DNA of 25,223 nucleotides from an uncultured Collinsella sp. (GCA_937926755.1 CALBBA010000315.1:1-25223), one strand, 5' to 3'. Shown: positions 15,409 through 22,965, numbered from the stretch's first letter. A program made the numbers and translations. The notes: generated by a model not told the origin, from the letters alone.

Positions 15409-16335
15409 ATGTCCGACCAGATGTCACGCCGCGGCTTCATGAGCGCCGCAGCAACCGGAGCCGTCGCGCTCGCCGGAGTCGCGCTCGCGGGCTGCTCCAA
15501 CACCTCCGCGAGTTCCGAGAAATCGAGTGAAAAGGAGAAGGCCGTGAAGCCGGTCATCCTCGTCACGAGCTTCGGCACGAGCTACAACGACTCGCGCCAC
15601 ATCACCATCGGCGCCATCGAAGACGCTATCCGCGAGAAGTACTGGCAGGACTACGACATCCGCCGCGCCTTCACCGCGCAGATCATCATCGACAAGCTGA
15701 AGAAGCGCGACGGCATCACGATCGACAACATGACCGAGGCGCTCGACCGCTGCGTGGAAGACGGCGTGAAGGAAATCGTCGTGCAGCCGACGCATCTCAT
15801 GGGTGGCCTGGAATACACCGACGTGAAAGACGAGCTCGACAAGTACGCCGACAAGTTCGACAAAATCTCGCTCGGCGACCCGCTGCTCACCTCCGACGAC
15901 GACTACAAGAAGGTGGCCGCAGCCATTAAGGAGAACATGGCGTCCTTCGACGACGGCAAGACGGCGCTGTGCCTCATGGGCCACGGCACCGAAGCCGATT
16001 CCAACGCCGACTATGCCAAGATGCAGGAAGTGTTTAAGAACGAGGGCTTGACGCAGTTCTTCGTCGGCACCGTCGAGGCTGAACCGACCTGCGAGGATGT
16101 TATCGCCGCCGCGAGCGCGGCAGGCTACAAGAAGGCCGTGCTCGCGCCGTTCATGGTGGTCGCGGGCGACCACGCGAATAACGACATGGCAGACGAGACC
16201 GACCCCGACAGCTGGGCTGCGAAGTTCGTGGCCGCCGGCTTCGAAGTGACGTGCCTGCTCCAGGGTCTGGGACAGAACGTCGCGGTCGACGACATCTACG
16301 TCTCGCACGTGGACGACGCCATCGCCAAGCTGTAA
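15409..16335 (+). CDS. cbiK: Exported lipoprotein CbiK-type sirohydrochlorin cobaltochelatase
   Basis: Chelatase of the CbiK class (class II, ferrochelatase-like fold), which inserts cobalt (or iron) into sirohydrochlorin. Residues 1-29 are a Tat-like lipoprotein signal: SRRGFM at 6-11, a hydrophobic core and lipobox LAGC with Cys29. The mature part has VILVTSFGTSY (49-59), PTHLMGGLEY (127-136), LMGHGTEADSNADY with metal-site His192 and FMVVAGDHANNDMA with His255. Length is 308 residues, about 45 longer than cytosolic CbiK owing to the signal and a charged spacer. ATG 15409 is chosen for the preceding AGGAAAGG. Exported CbiK proteins are known in Desulfovibrio. It heads a riboswitch-controlled operon with uptake genes, pointing to tetrapyrrole or metal handling at the cell surface. 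Confidence 0.92.
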   Translation: MSDQMSRRGFMSAAATGAVALAGVALAGCSNTSASSEKSSEKEKAVKPVILVTSFGTSYNDSRHITIGAIEDAIREKYWQDYDIRRAFTAQIIIDKLKKRDGITIDNMTEALDRCVEDGVKEIVVQPTHLMGGLEYTDVKDELDKYADKFDKISLGDPLLTSDDDYKKVAAAIKENMASFDDGKTALCLMGHGTEADSNADYAKMQEVFKNEGLTQFFVGTVEAEPTCEDVIAAASAAGYKKAVLAPFMVVAGDHANNDMADETDPDSWAAKFVAAGFEVTCLLQGLGQNVAVDDIYVSHVDDAIAKL

Positions 16336-16344
16336 ACTCGCCGC

Positions 16345-16453
16345 GCACGGGGGCGCCGGTCGCGTCCCCGTGCAACGGGCATGCGCCTTCCCCGACCGAC
16401 GGCGCATGCCCGTTGCATTCGCATCCCGCCCGCCCACCGCACGGCGCGGGCGG
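16345..16453 (+). repeat. Three successive GC-rich hairpins in the cbiK-lipoprotein intergenic region
   Basis: The 145-nt gap holds arms GCACGGGG/CCCCGTGC (16345-16352 and 16366-16373), a perfect 17-bp stem (16371-16387 with 16401-16417, 13-nt loop) and an 8-bp stem CCGCCCGC/GCGGGCGG (16426-16433 and 16446-16453). The first two share bases 16371-16373, so they compete. There is no T-run, so a simple intrinsic terminator is unlikely. Confidence 0.75.
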
Positions 16454-16480
16454 TCGAAGCGATTGAAAGGAACCCCCTCC

Positions 16481-17014
16481 ATGTTGAAGAAAACCCTCGC
16501 CTTCGCGCTGTCAGCGGCGCTTTTCGCGTTCTCGCTCGCCGGCTGCAGCGGAAATTCAATCGACAGCGCAAAGGCAAGCGATGCCGATTCCCAGGAAAAG
16601 ACCGAACAGGCGGCCGATGCGCCCGAGGGCGCAAGCGCTGCCCCCATCACCGCCGACAAGGTGGCCGACGGCACCTATCCGATCACCGTAGATTCCAGCT
16701 CGAACATGTTCAGGATTGTGGACGCCCAGCTCATCGTGGAAAACGGCTCCATGCACTGCGTGATGACGCTTTCCGGCACGGGCTACGGCAAGCTCTTCAT
16801 GGGCACGGGCGATGAGGCTGCCGCCGCGAGCGAGGCCGACTTCATCCCCTATGTGGAAAACGCGGAAGGCAAGTACACCTACGACGTGCCCGTTGAAGCG
16901 CTCGACGAGGACACCGCATGCGCCGCGTGGAGTATTAGAAAAGAGCAGTGGTACGACCGCACGCTCGTGTTCGAATCCGCCGGCGTCGATCTACGCGCCG
17001 ACGCACTGAAGTAA
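16481..17014 (+). CDS. Small lipoprotein with a NEAT-like beta domain
   Basis: A 177-residue exported lipoprotein: signal peptide 1-21 with lipobox LAGC (Cys22), then an acidic Ala/Ser-rich spacer to about residue 60 and one domain at about 64-166. That domain runs YPITVDSSSNMFRIVDAQ, IVENGSMHCVMTLSGTGYG and KYTYDVPVEALDE, and its strand pattern and spacing recall NEAT heme-binding domains. The classical YxxxY heme motif is not seen, so the NEAT assignment is an inference from pattern. It probably binds a ligand at the cell surface and passes it to the fused binding protein encoded 4 nt downstream. ATG 16481 follows GAAAGGAA. Specific ligand unknown. Confidence 0.75.
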   Translation: MLKKTLAFALSAALFAFSLAGCSGNSIDSAKASDADSQEKTEQAADAPEGASAAPITADKVADGTYPITVDSSSNMFRIVDAQLIVENGSMHCVMTLSGTGYGKLFMGTGDEAAAASEADFIPYVENAEGKYTYDVPVEALDEDTACAAWSIRKEQWYDRTLVFESAGVDLRADALK

Positions 17015-17018
17015 CGCC

Positions 17019-18590
17019 ATGCGGTCGATTCTTCCCAAGGGGGAAAGCAGGAAGCGTCGCAGCATCGCGGTGCGCGCGATCGCCTGCGTTCTCGTCGCCC
17101 TGCTCGCGCTTCCCTTCGCGGGGTGCAGTGCGAGCCCGAACGCGACCGGTGGCACGGCGGGCTCTCAGGAATACACTGTGAGCGTCTTGCTCTCCGGCGG
17201 GTCAGGGCGCGCAAGCATCGCCTCACCCACCACAATTGTGAAGGATGGCGACACCTACACCGCGACCATCACCTGGTCGAGTTCGAACTACGACAAAATG
17301 ACCGTCAACGGCGTGGACTACGCGCCCGCAAACGACGGCGGCAACTCCACGTTCGAGATACCCGTCACGCTCGACGAGGACATCGCCGTGTCGGCCGAGA
17401 CCGTCGCCATGTCGACGCCGCACACCATCGACTACACGCTCCACTTCGACTCATCCACCATGAAGGAGAAATCGGGCGACGAAGCAAGCGGCGGCTCCCC
17501 TGCGAGAACGGCTTCAAGCGCCGCGGCCGACTTCCACAACGCCGATTTGGGCTGCGGCTGGAAGCCGACGGGGACGCTTCAGCTTGAATACGCCAAGCAC
17601 TTCACTGTCGACGAGTTCGAAGGCGGCCTGCGGCTTATCTGCGTTTCGAACGGGGAACGCTTCCTCGTGGTGCCGCAGGATGCGAAGGTACCTGATGCGT
17701 TGAGCTCCGACATCGCGGTCATAAGGCGCCCCGCCGACAAGGTGTACCTCGTGTCGTCGGCGACGATGTGCCTGGTCGACGCGCTCGATGCGAACGACAA
17801 TATCTTCATGTCGGGCACGAAGGCCGACGATTGCTCGGTCGCGGGCTTCAAAAGCGCGCTCGAAAGTGGGGCGATCGCCTACGGCGGCAAGTACAGCGCG
17901 CCCGACTACGAGCGAATATCGGCCTCGGGCTGCACGCTCGCCATCGAGAACACCATGATCAACCATACGCCCGATGTGAAGGAAAAGCTGCAGAAGCTCG
18001 GGCTCGTCGTGCTCACCGAACAGTCGTCGAGCGAGCCCGAAGCACTCGGGCGCGTCGAGTGGATTAAGCTTTTCGGCGTCCTGTTCGACAAGGAAGACGA
18101 GGCCGCGCACCTGTTCAACGAGCAGAAGGCCCGCGTCGAGCAAACGTCGGGGCTCGCGTCGTCAGGTAAAACCGTGGCGTATTTCTACATTAACTCGAAC
18201 GGGGCCGCCGTCACGCGGCGGGCGGGCGACTACGTGGCGCAGATGATCGAGCTTGCAGGCGGCAGCTATGCGCTCGATGACGCGCAGACGGCGTCGACGT
18301 CAGGTTCGTCAGTAACGCTCGAAATGGAGCGCTTCTACGCGACGGCGAAGGATGCCGACATCATCGTCTACAACGGCACCATCGACGAATCGGTTGCCAC
18401 CTTGAACGACTTCGTAGGCAAAAACGCACTATTGTCGCAGTTCAAAGCCGTGAAGAACGGCAACGTCTGGGTCACAAGCGCCGACATGTACCAGCAGATG
18501 ACTTCTACCGCCGACATTATCGACGAGCTGCACGGGGCGTTCACCGGCGATGACGCGAGCGACTTCCATTATCTGAGGAAGCTCGACTAG
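17019..18590 (+). CDS. Lipoprotein fusion of a NEAT-like domain and an ABC substrate-binding domain (FepB/BtuF type)
   Basis: 523 residues. A basic N-region and hydrophobic core end in lipobox FAGC (Cys36). A NEAT-like domain follows at about 51-145: YTVSVLLSGGSGRASI, IVKDGDTYTATITWSSSNYD, FEIPVTLDEDIAV and PHTIDYTLHFDS. A low-complexity linker (145-175) leads to a siderophore/heme/B12-type binding domain (about 180-520) containing HFTVDEFEGGLRLI, INHTPDVKEKLQKLG and NGNVWVTSADMYQQM. Such domains capture a ligand outside the membrane and deliver it to a BtuCD/FecCD-type transporter, encoded next. The domain pairing is unusual. The NEAT half lacks a YxxxY motif. The start has a poor ribosome site, so GTG near 17073 is an alternative. 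Confidence 0.8.
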   Translation: MRSILPKGESRKRRSIAVRAIACVLVALLALPFAGCSASPNATGGTAGSQEYTVSVLLSGGSGRASIASPTTIVKDGDTYTATITWSSSNYDKMTVNGVDYAPANDGGNSTFEIPVTLDEDIAVSAETVAMSTPHTIDYTLHFDSSTMKEKSGDEASGGSPARTASSAAADFHNADLGCGWKPTGTLQLEYAKHFTVDEFEGGLRLICVSNGERFLVVPQDAKVPDALSSDIAVIRRPADKVYLVSSATMCLVDALDANDNIFMSGTKADDCSVAGFKSALESGAIAYGGKYSAPDYERISASGCTLAIENTMINHTPDVKEKLQKLGLVVLTEQSSSEPEALGRVEWIKLFGVLFDKEDEAAHLFNEQKARVEQTSGLASSGKTVAYFYINSNGAAVTRRAGDYVAQMIELAGGSYALDDAQTASTSGSSVTLEMERFYATAKDADIIVYNGTIDESVATLNDFVGKNALLSQFKAVKNGNVWVTSADMYQQMTSTADIIDELHGAFTGDDASDFHYLRKLD

Positions 18591-18594
18591 CACC

Positions 18595-19635
18595 ATGAGA
18601 AGCCGGCTTTCCATGACATACGACGAATCGGGGCGCGCCGCGCGGTGTCGCGTCGTGACGGCGCTGCTCGCTGTTGCCCTCATCGTGCTCGTCGGGGCCA
18701 ACCTGTGCATCGGGAGCGTGCTCGTGCCCGCAGACCACATCCCCGGCATCCTTTCGGGCGGCGCGGCCAATTCCATGGAAAGCCAGGTCATCTGGGAGAT
18801 TCGCCTGCCGCGCGTGCTTTCAGCCGTGCTTCTCGGCGGGGCACTTTCGCTTTCCGGGTTCCTGCTGCAGACGTTTTTCAACAACCCCATCGCCGACCCG
18901 TTCATCTTGGGCGTCTCCTCGGGCGCAAAGTTCGTCGTCGCGCTTACGATGATCGTACTTCTAGGCGCGAACCAGGCCATGTCCTCGCCGGCCATGGTGG
19001 CCGCAGCGTTTCTGGGCTCGCTTATTACCATCGGCTTCGTGCTCCTCATCGCACGGCGCATAAGTTCCATGGCCATGCTCATCGTGGCGGGCGTCATGGT
19101 GGGATACATCTGCTCGGCGGCGACGAACTTCCTCATCGCCTTCGCCGACGACCAGTCCATCGTGAACCTGCACAACTGGTCTTTGGGTAGCTTCTCGGGT
19201 TCGAGCTGGGACGACGTCGCGGTCATCGCGGTCGTGGTGATCACCGTGAGCGCATGCGTATTCGCGATATCGAAGCCCCTTTCCGCCTTCCAGCTGGGAG
19301 AGGCCTACGCGAAAAGCGTCGGCGTGAACGTCGCACGCTTCCGCGTGGTGCTCGTCCTTCTAGCGAGCATGCTCTCCGCCTGCGTGACCGCGTTCGCTGG
19401 TCCGGTGTCGTTCGTAGGCATCGCGGTTCCGCATCTCGTGAAGTCGGCGCTAAAGTCGTCGAAGCCCATCCGCGTGATTCCTGCGTGCTTCTTGGGAGGC
19501 GCCATCTTTTGCGCGGGCTGCGATTTGATCGCGCGCACGCTGTTCTCTCCCGTCGAACTTTCCATCAGCGCTGTCACCGCCATCTTCGGCGCGCCGGTGG
19601 TTATCGCGCTCATGTTGAAGAAGCGGGTGAGGTAG
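18595..19635 (+). CDS. FecCD/BtuC-family ABC transporter permease
   Basis: 346-residue inner-membrane permease of the iron-siderophore/heme/cobalamin importer family. It has about ten hydrophobic helices. Family motifs are IRLPRVLSAVLLGGALSLSGFLLQ, NPIADPFILGVSSGA, NWSLGSFSGSSWDDV, and near the end AGPVSFVGIAVPHLVK, the loop that contacts the ATPase. The gene starts 4 nt after the binding-protein stop and ends directly at the ATPase start, so the three make one transporter. The B12 riboswitch at the operon head favours corrinoid or a precursor tetrapyrrole as cargo, but heme or iron cannot be excluded. Confidence 0.92.
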   Translation: MRSRLSMTYDESGRAARCRVVTALLAVALIVLVGANLCIGSVLVPADHIPGILSGGAANSMESQVIWEIRLPRVLSAVLLGGALSLSGFLLQTFFNNPIADPFILGVSSGAKFVVALTMIVLLGANQAMSSPAMVAAAFLGSLITIGFVLLIARRISSMAMLIVAGVMVGYICSAATNFLIAFADDQSIVNLHNWSLGSFSGSSWDDVAVIAVVVITVSACVFAISKPLSAFQLGEAYAKSVGVNVARFRVVLVLLASMLSACVTAFAGPVSFVGIAVPHLVKSALKSSKPIRVIPACFLGGAIFCAGCDLIARTLFSPVELSISAVTAIFGAPVVIALMLKKRVR

Positions 19636-20817
19636 ATGGGGGAATTCGTGCCGCGGCCCAAAACGCAGACTGACGGAGCGCCGCTTTTCCGCATAAGCGA
19701 CCTGTCGGCGGGCTACGACAAGAAGGTCCTAGTCGAAGGCGTCGATCTGGAGGTTCACGCGGGCGACGTCGTGGCGCTCATCGGGCCGAACGGCTCGGGC
19801 AAGTCGACCATCTTGAAAACCATCACACGCCATCTTGCACCGCTTGCCGGCGCGGTCGAGCTCGACGGGCGGGAGATTTCCCGATGGAAGACGGCGGAGT
19901 TCGCAAGGAACCTTGCCGTTATGCTGACAGATCGCCCCCGGACCGAGCTCCTCACCTGCCGCGATATCGTAGAGGCGGGAAGGCATCCCTACACCGGGCG
20001 AATGGGCACACTCTCGCCCGACGACCATAGTCGGGTCGATGAGGCCATGAAAACAGCACATGTGGAAGAGCTCGCCGAGCGCGACTTCATGCAGATAAGC
20101 GACGGGCAACGCCAGCGCGTCATGCTCGCACGCGCCATCGCGCAGGATCCGCGTGTGCTCGTGCTCGACGAGCCCACGTCGTATCTCGATATCCGCTACC
20201 AGATCGACCTGTTGCGAATACTTCGCCACCTTGCGAAATCGCGGAATGTGGCTGTCATCATGTCCATCCACGAACTCGAGCTCGCGCAGAAAAGCGCCGA
20301 CAAGGTGATTTGCGTGAAGGACGGCCGGGTCTTCCGCGCCGGCGCACCCGAGGACATATTCACGCGCGAGACGATTGGCGAGCTCTACGGCCTTCAGCAT
20401 GGCACCTTCAACGAGCGCTTCGGCAGCGTGGAAATTGGGCGCCCACACGGCGATGCGCACACGTTCGTCATCGCCGGCGCAGGTACGGGATCGGCTGTGT
20501 TTCGCCAGCTCATCCGGCAGGGCAAGGCGTTCTACGCGGGCGTTCTGCACGAAGGGGACATCGACTGCGAGCTCGCGCGCGACCTGGCGACGGAATGCGT
20601 GGCCGAGCGCGCCTTCGAGCCGATCGGGGATAAAACCATAGCCCGCGCCAAAGAGCTCCTCGTCCACTGCGCGCGTCTTATCGTGTGCCCCGCCGCCTTC
20701 GGCACCATAAACGCCCGCAACGCAGAGCTCGTCGAGTTCACGCGCTCGCATGGTATCGAGGTCATGCGAGCGTGCGAAGGCGCATCGGAGGATTCCCATT
20801 TGAAGTGGGAAGGATAA
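19636..20817 (+). CDS. ABC transporter ATPase (FepC/BtuD type) with an additional C-terminal domain
   Basis: 393 residues. The ATPase (about 17-262) has Walker A GPNGSGKST (50-58), an LTDRP stretch where the Q-loop normally lies (97-101), a signature ISDGQRQR instead of LSGGQ (154-161), Walker B VLVLDEPT (174-181) and switch His212. After residue 270 there is an extra domain of ~120 residues: HTFVIAGAGTGSAVFRQLI, FYAGVLHEGDIDCELA and IVCPAAFGTINARNAELVEF, with a glycine-rich Rossmann-like opening. I do not recognise a named family for it; a ligand-sensing or regulatory role is possible. ATG 19636 directly follows the permease TAG. It is the last gene of the riboswitch operon. Confidence 0.9.
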   Translation: MGEFVPRPKTQTDGAPLFRISDLSAGYDKKVLVEGVDLEVHAGDVVALIGPNGSGKSTILKTITRHLAPLAGAVELDGREISRWKTAEFARNLAVMLTDRPRTELLTCRDIVEAGRHPYTGRMGTLSPDDHSRVDEAMKTAHVEELAERDFMQISDGQRQRVMLARAIAQDPRVLVLDEPTSYLDIRYQIDLLRILRHLAKSRNVAVIMSIHELELAQKSADKVICVKDGRVFRAGAPEDIFTRETIGELYGLQHGTFNERFGSVEIGRPHGDAHTFVIAGAGTGSAVFRQLIRQGKAFYAGVLHEGDIDCELARDLATECVAERAFEPIGDKTIARAKELLVHCARLIVCPAAFGTINARNAELVEFTRSHGIEVMRACEGASEDSHLKWEG

Positions 20818-20834
20818 ACTGGACTTTCTTTTAA

Positions 20835-20927
20835 GGATCCTCAGGCTATAGCTCCTACGCCGGCGAGGTCTACAATGCGCCGGAGAACCTCGTGAGCAGG
20901 AATTTCCACGCCGACGAGCCCAACTAG
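20835..20927 (+). pseudogene. Remnant of an IS3-family transposase (OrfB)
   Basis: A 30-codon frame bounded by TAA and TAG reads ...GYSSYAGEVYNAPENLVSRN followed by FHADEPN. This matches the stretch just before the DDE core of IS3/IS150-type OrfB, where a consensus of roughly NLL-RDF-ADAPN-KW is expected. No start codon, catalytic core, partner frame or inverted ends are seen, so only a scrap is left. It sits exactly between the very GC-rich cobalamin region and the lower-GC genes to its right. Confidence 0.7.
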
Positions 20928-20929
20928 GC

Positions 20930-21541
20930 CTAATCCAAGCGAGATTCCAGACTCGACAGACCGTTGAGAGTCAGATCGTTGGCGACCTCAGAGACACGCT
21001 CGATAGGAACCGAGCCGTCAGACAGTGCCCATGTGCGATAGATACCGATAATACCCGACAGCAAGAACGCCAGATAGTAGTCGAACATCTCGTCCTTGAG
21101 ACCTTGGGGCAGCAGATCGCGCTCGGCAATCTCGTGTTCGAGCGGCGCACGAAGACGAGCCATAAAATCATCGAGCGGAATGTTCTCGATCAGCTGACGA
21201 TTGAGCACCAAGTTGTTGCATAGTGCCTCGTTAACGGTTTTAAAGAAGGTCGCCGCCGCGCCCAGGGCGCGCTCGTTGGTGTCGCCGTCCATGGAGGCAA
21301 GCGTTTTCTCAACCGAGTCGACAATCATCTCCACCACATCGACGGCAATGGCATCGAGCAGGCCGTCAACCGTACCAAAGTGAACGTAAAAGGTCTTGCG
21401 GTCGACATTGGCCTCGCGCGCGATGGCACTCACCGTAATGTCTGCCAGCGGCTTTTCCATGAGCAGGCGCTCGAAAGCCGAAAGGATGGCATTGCGGCTG
21501 CGAACGATGCGGCGGTCAAGACGCGGTTTGCTGGTTGCCAT
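20930..21541 (-). CDS. TetR/AcrR-family transcriptional regulator
   Basis: 203-residue one-component regulator. Residues 12-62 are the DNA-binding domain with helix-turn-helix ITVSAIAREANVDRKTFYVHF (in 35-55); the remainder is an all-helical ligand/dimer domain ending in a hydrophobic stretch around AFLLSGIIGIYRTW. ATG 21541 is chosen because GAAGGGA precedes it; the longer frame from 21568 would place the ribosome site inside the gene. A 7+7 bp palindrome lies 44-67 nt upstream, and it may regulate itself. The neighbouring flippase gene is read in the same direction from further upstream, so its target is not clear. GC content is lower than in the cobalamin genes. Confidence 0.9.
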   Translation of the reverse strand: MATSKPRLDRRIVRSRNAILSAFERLLMEKPLADITVSAIAREANVDRKTFYVHFGTVDGLLDAIAVDVVEMIVDSVEKTLASMDGDTNERALGAAATFFKTVNEALCNNLVLNRQLIENIPLDDFMARLRAPLEHEIAERDLLPQGLKDEMFDYYLAFLLSGIIGIYRTWALSDGSVPIERVSEVANDLTLNGLSSLESRLD

Positions 21542-21584
21542 GGGCGTGTCCCTTCGATATGCGAGCATTCATCAACAGATGAGA

Positions 21585-21608
21585 GATAATCTACGTAAGA
21601 GGATTATC
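21585..21608. promoter_or_regulatory. Candidate operator for the TetR regulator
   Basis: GATAATC (21585-21591) and GATTATC (21602-21608) form a perfect 7-bp inverted repeat around a 10-nt centre TACGTAAGAG, in the leader of the tetR gene. Size and position suit an autoregulatory TetR operator. No convincing -35/-10 pair was settled on. Confidence 0.4.
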
Positions 21609-21657
21609 CCCCATACAGCACAAATATGCCCCGCATCATGAAGAACGCACGACTGTC

Positions 21658-22965
21658 CTACTGCGACTTAGGGTGCTTCTTCTTATTGAGTGCCGACGGA
21701 GATACGCGAATACCATCGCCTGTCTGGCGCACATAGGCTTTATGAGCCGGCTTAGCGGCCCCAGAAGCCTTCTGAGCGTGCTTCTTGGGATCAACGGTAA
21801 CAGCATTCGCGGGGTGCGGCTTAGTGGGCGCAGAGGGCGTCTGAGGCGTGCGACCGAGCTTGCGCATCACGCGATCCCAGCGCGCATGAATGCTCTCGTT
21901 GTGGGCGCTCTTAAGTCCCAGCAGGGGCGCAGCCAAAATGGTAGGCGCAATAAACGTAATGAGGCGCCACAGTAGATAGCCAGCGGTCGAAGCCGACCCA
22001 AAGAAATGACCCAAGAACAACGCAAAGCCGCCCTCAGCGCCGCCGGTGCCACCGGGCAAGGGAACCGCAGAGCTCAGCAGCTGGACAAAGGCGCTCGCAG
22101 CCATGACCGAGAAAAAGTCGACCTCGTGGTGGCCAAAGGCAAGCATCAGGAAATACGGAACCAGATAGAAAAACGCGAGCTGCAGCATGGTGATAAACAC
22201 GGTGAGCAACATGGAAGAAAAATGTCCGGCTGAAAGCTTGAACTTCTCGGAGAAGGAGTAGATCTCGCCATCGACAAACGTGCGCCATCCCTCGATCTTT
22301 GTGGACGAGACACCAATGCGCTCGAGCCAATTGATGATGCAATGGGCGACGCGCGTGACGGTCTTAGGCATGAGCGCGACGGCGAAGATGCCAAGCAAGA
22401 TGCAGCAGTGCCCACCAAAGCTAAAGACGCACAGCAGCGTCATGTCGCCATAGCGCTCGGCAAAAAACGGCATGCGAGCAAGCAATAGGATAGCGCCCCA
22501 GGCAACGAGGCCAAACTGGTACACGATAAAGCGCGTGAATTGCGTGGCTCCAGCCTCGCCGACATTTTGGCCCGCCTTGGTCAGGCGGTAGATCTGAGCA
22601 GGAGTCGAGCCCATCATCATAGGTGTGAGGTTGCCAAAGAAGATGCCGCTCGCCTCGACCGAAATGAGGTCGCGAATGCCGACGGGTGAATTGGGGTCGA
22701 GCCAGACAGCGATCGCATAGGCCACAATGCCAAAGAACAGATACATGAACATGCAAAGACACGCGACAAAGAGCCATGACGCCTGAACGCTCGACATAGC
22801 GGCCCAGAACTGCCCCATCTGCCCGGTTACCACCAGATAGACGATATAACCCACCAGCACGACGCCGATAAAGATGGCGCCGCGGCGTGCGCTCTTATTG
22901 TCATCTCCGCCCGAGGCCTCAACCTCGACCTGGGGCTTAGACGTATGCTGAGAGGACTCCGTCAT
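21658..22965 (-). CDS. Lysylphosphatidylglycerol synthase TM-region / flippase-like membrane protein (UPF0104 type)
   Basis: 435 residues. An acidic cytoplasmic head (1-28) is followed by about seven or eight membrane helices between 30 and 350. The conserved loop PLPGGTGGAEGGF (302-314) and SVEASGIFFGNLTPMMMGSTPAQIYRL (middle) mark the LPG_synthase_TM/AglD-type family, proteins linked to flipping or modifying membrane lipids and cell-wall precursors. No synthase (MprF catalytic) domain is attached. The C-terminal 65 residues form a Lys/Pro/Ala-rich basic tail. ATG 22965 is supported by AGAAGGAG 5-7 nt upstream; an open frame reaches 23031 but is not needed. Substrate unknown. Confidence 0.85.
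   Translation of the reverse strand: MTESSQHTSKPQVEVEASGGDDNKSARRGAIFIGVVLVGYIVYLVVTGQMGQFWAAMSSVQASWLFVACLCMFMYLFFGIVAYAIAVWLDPNSPVGIRDLISVEASGIFFGNLTPMMMGSTPAQIYRLTKAGQNVGEAGATQFTRFIVYQFGLVAWGAILLLARMPFFAERYGDMTLLCVFSFGGHCCILLGIFAVALMPKTVTRVAHCIINWLERIGVSSTKIEGWRTFVDGEIYSFSEKFKLSAGHFSSMLLTVFITMLQLAFFYLVPYFLMLAFGHHEVDFFSVMAASAFVQLLSSAVPLPGGTGGAEGGFALFLGHFFGSASTAGYLLWRLITFIAPTILAAPLLGLKSAHNESIHARWDRVMRKLGRTPQTPSAPTKPHPANAVTVDPKKHAQKASGAAKPAHKAYVRQTGDGIRVSPSALNKKKHPKSQ

Noticed and set aside
15424..16674. 416-codon minus-strand open frame opposite cbiK
   Set aside because: Antisense to the chelatase, including its signal peptide; His/Val/Gly-rich product without motifs.
19729..20799. 356-codon minus-strand open frame opposite the ABC ATPase
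   Set aside because: Walker A, Walker B and the appended domain are coded on the plus strand; the antisense product has no recognisable domain.
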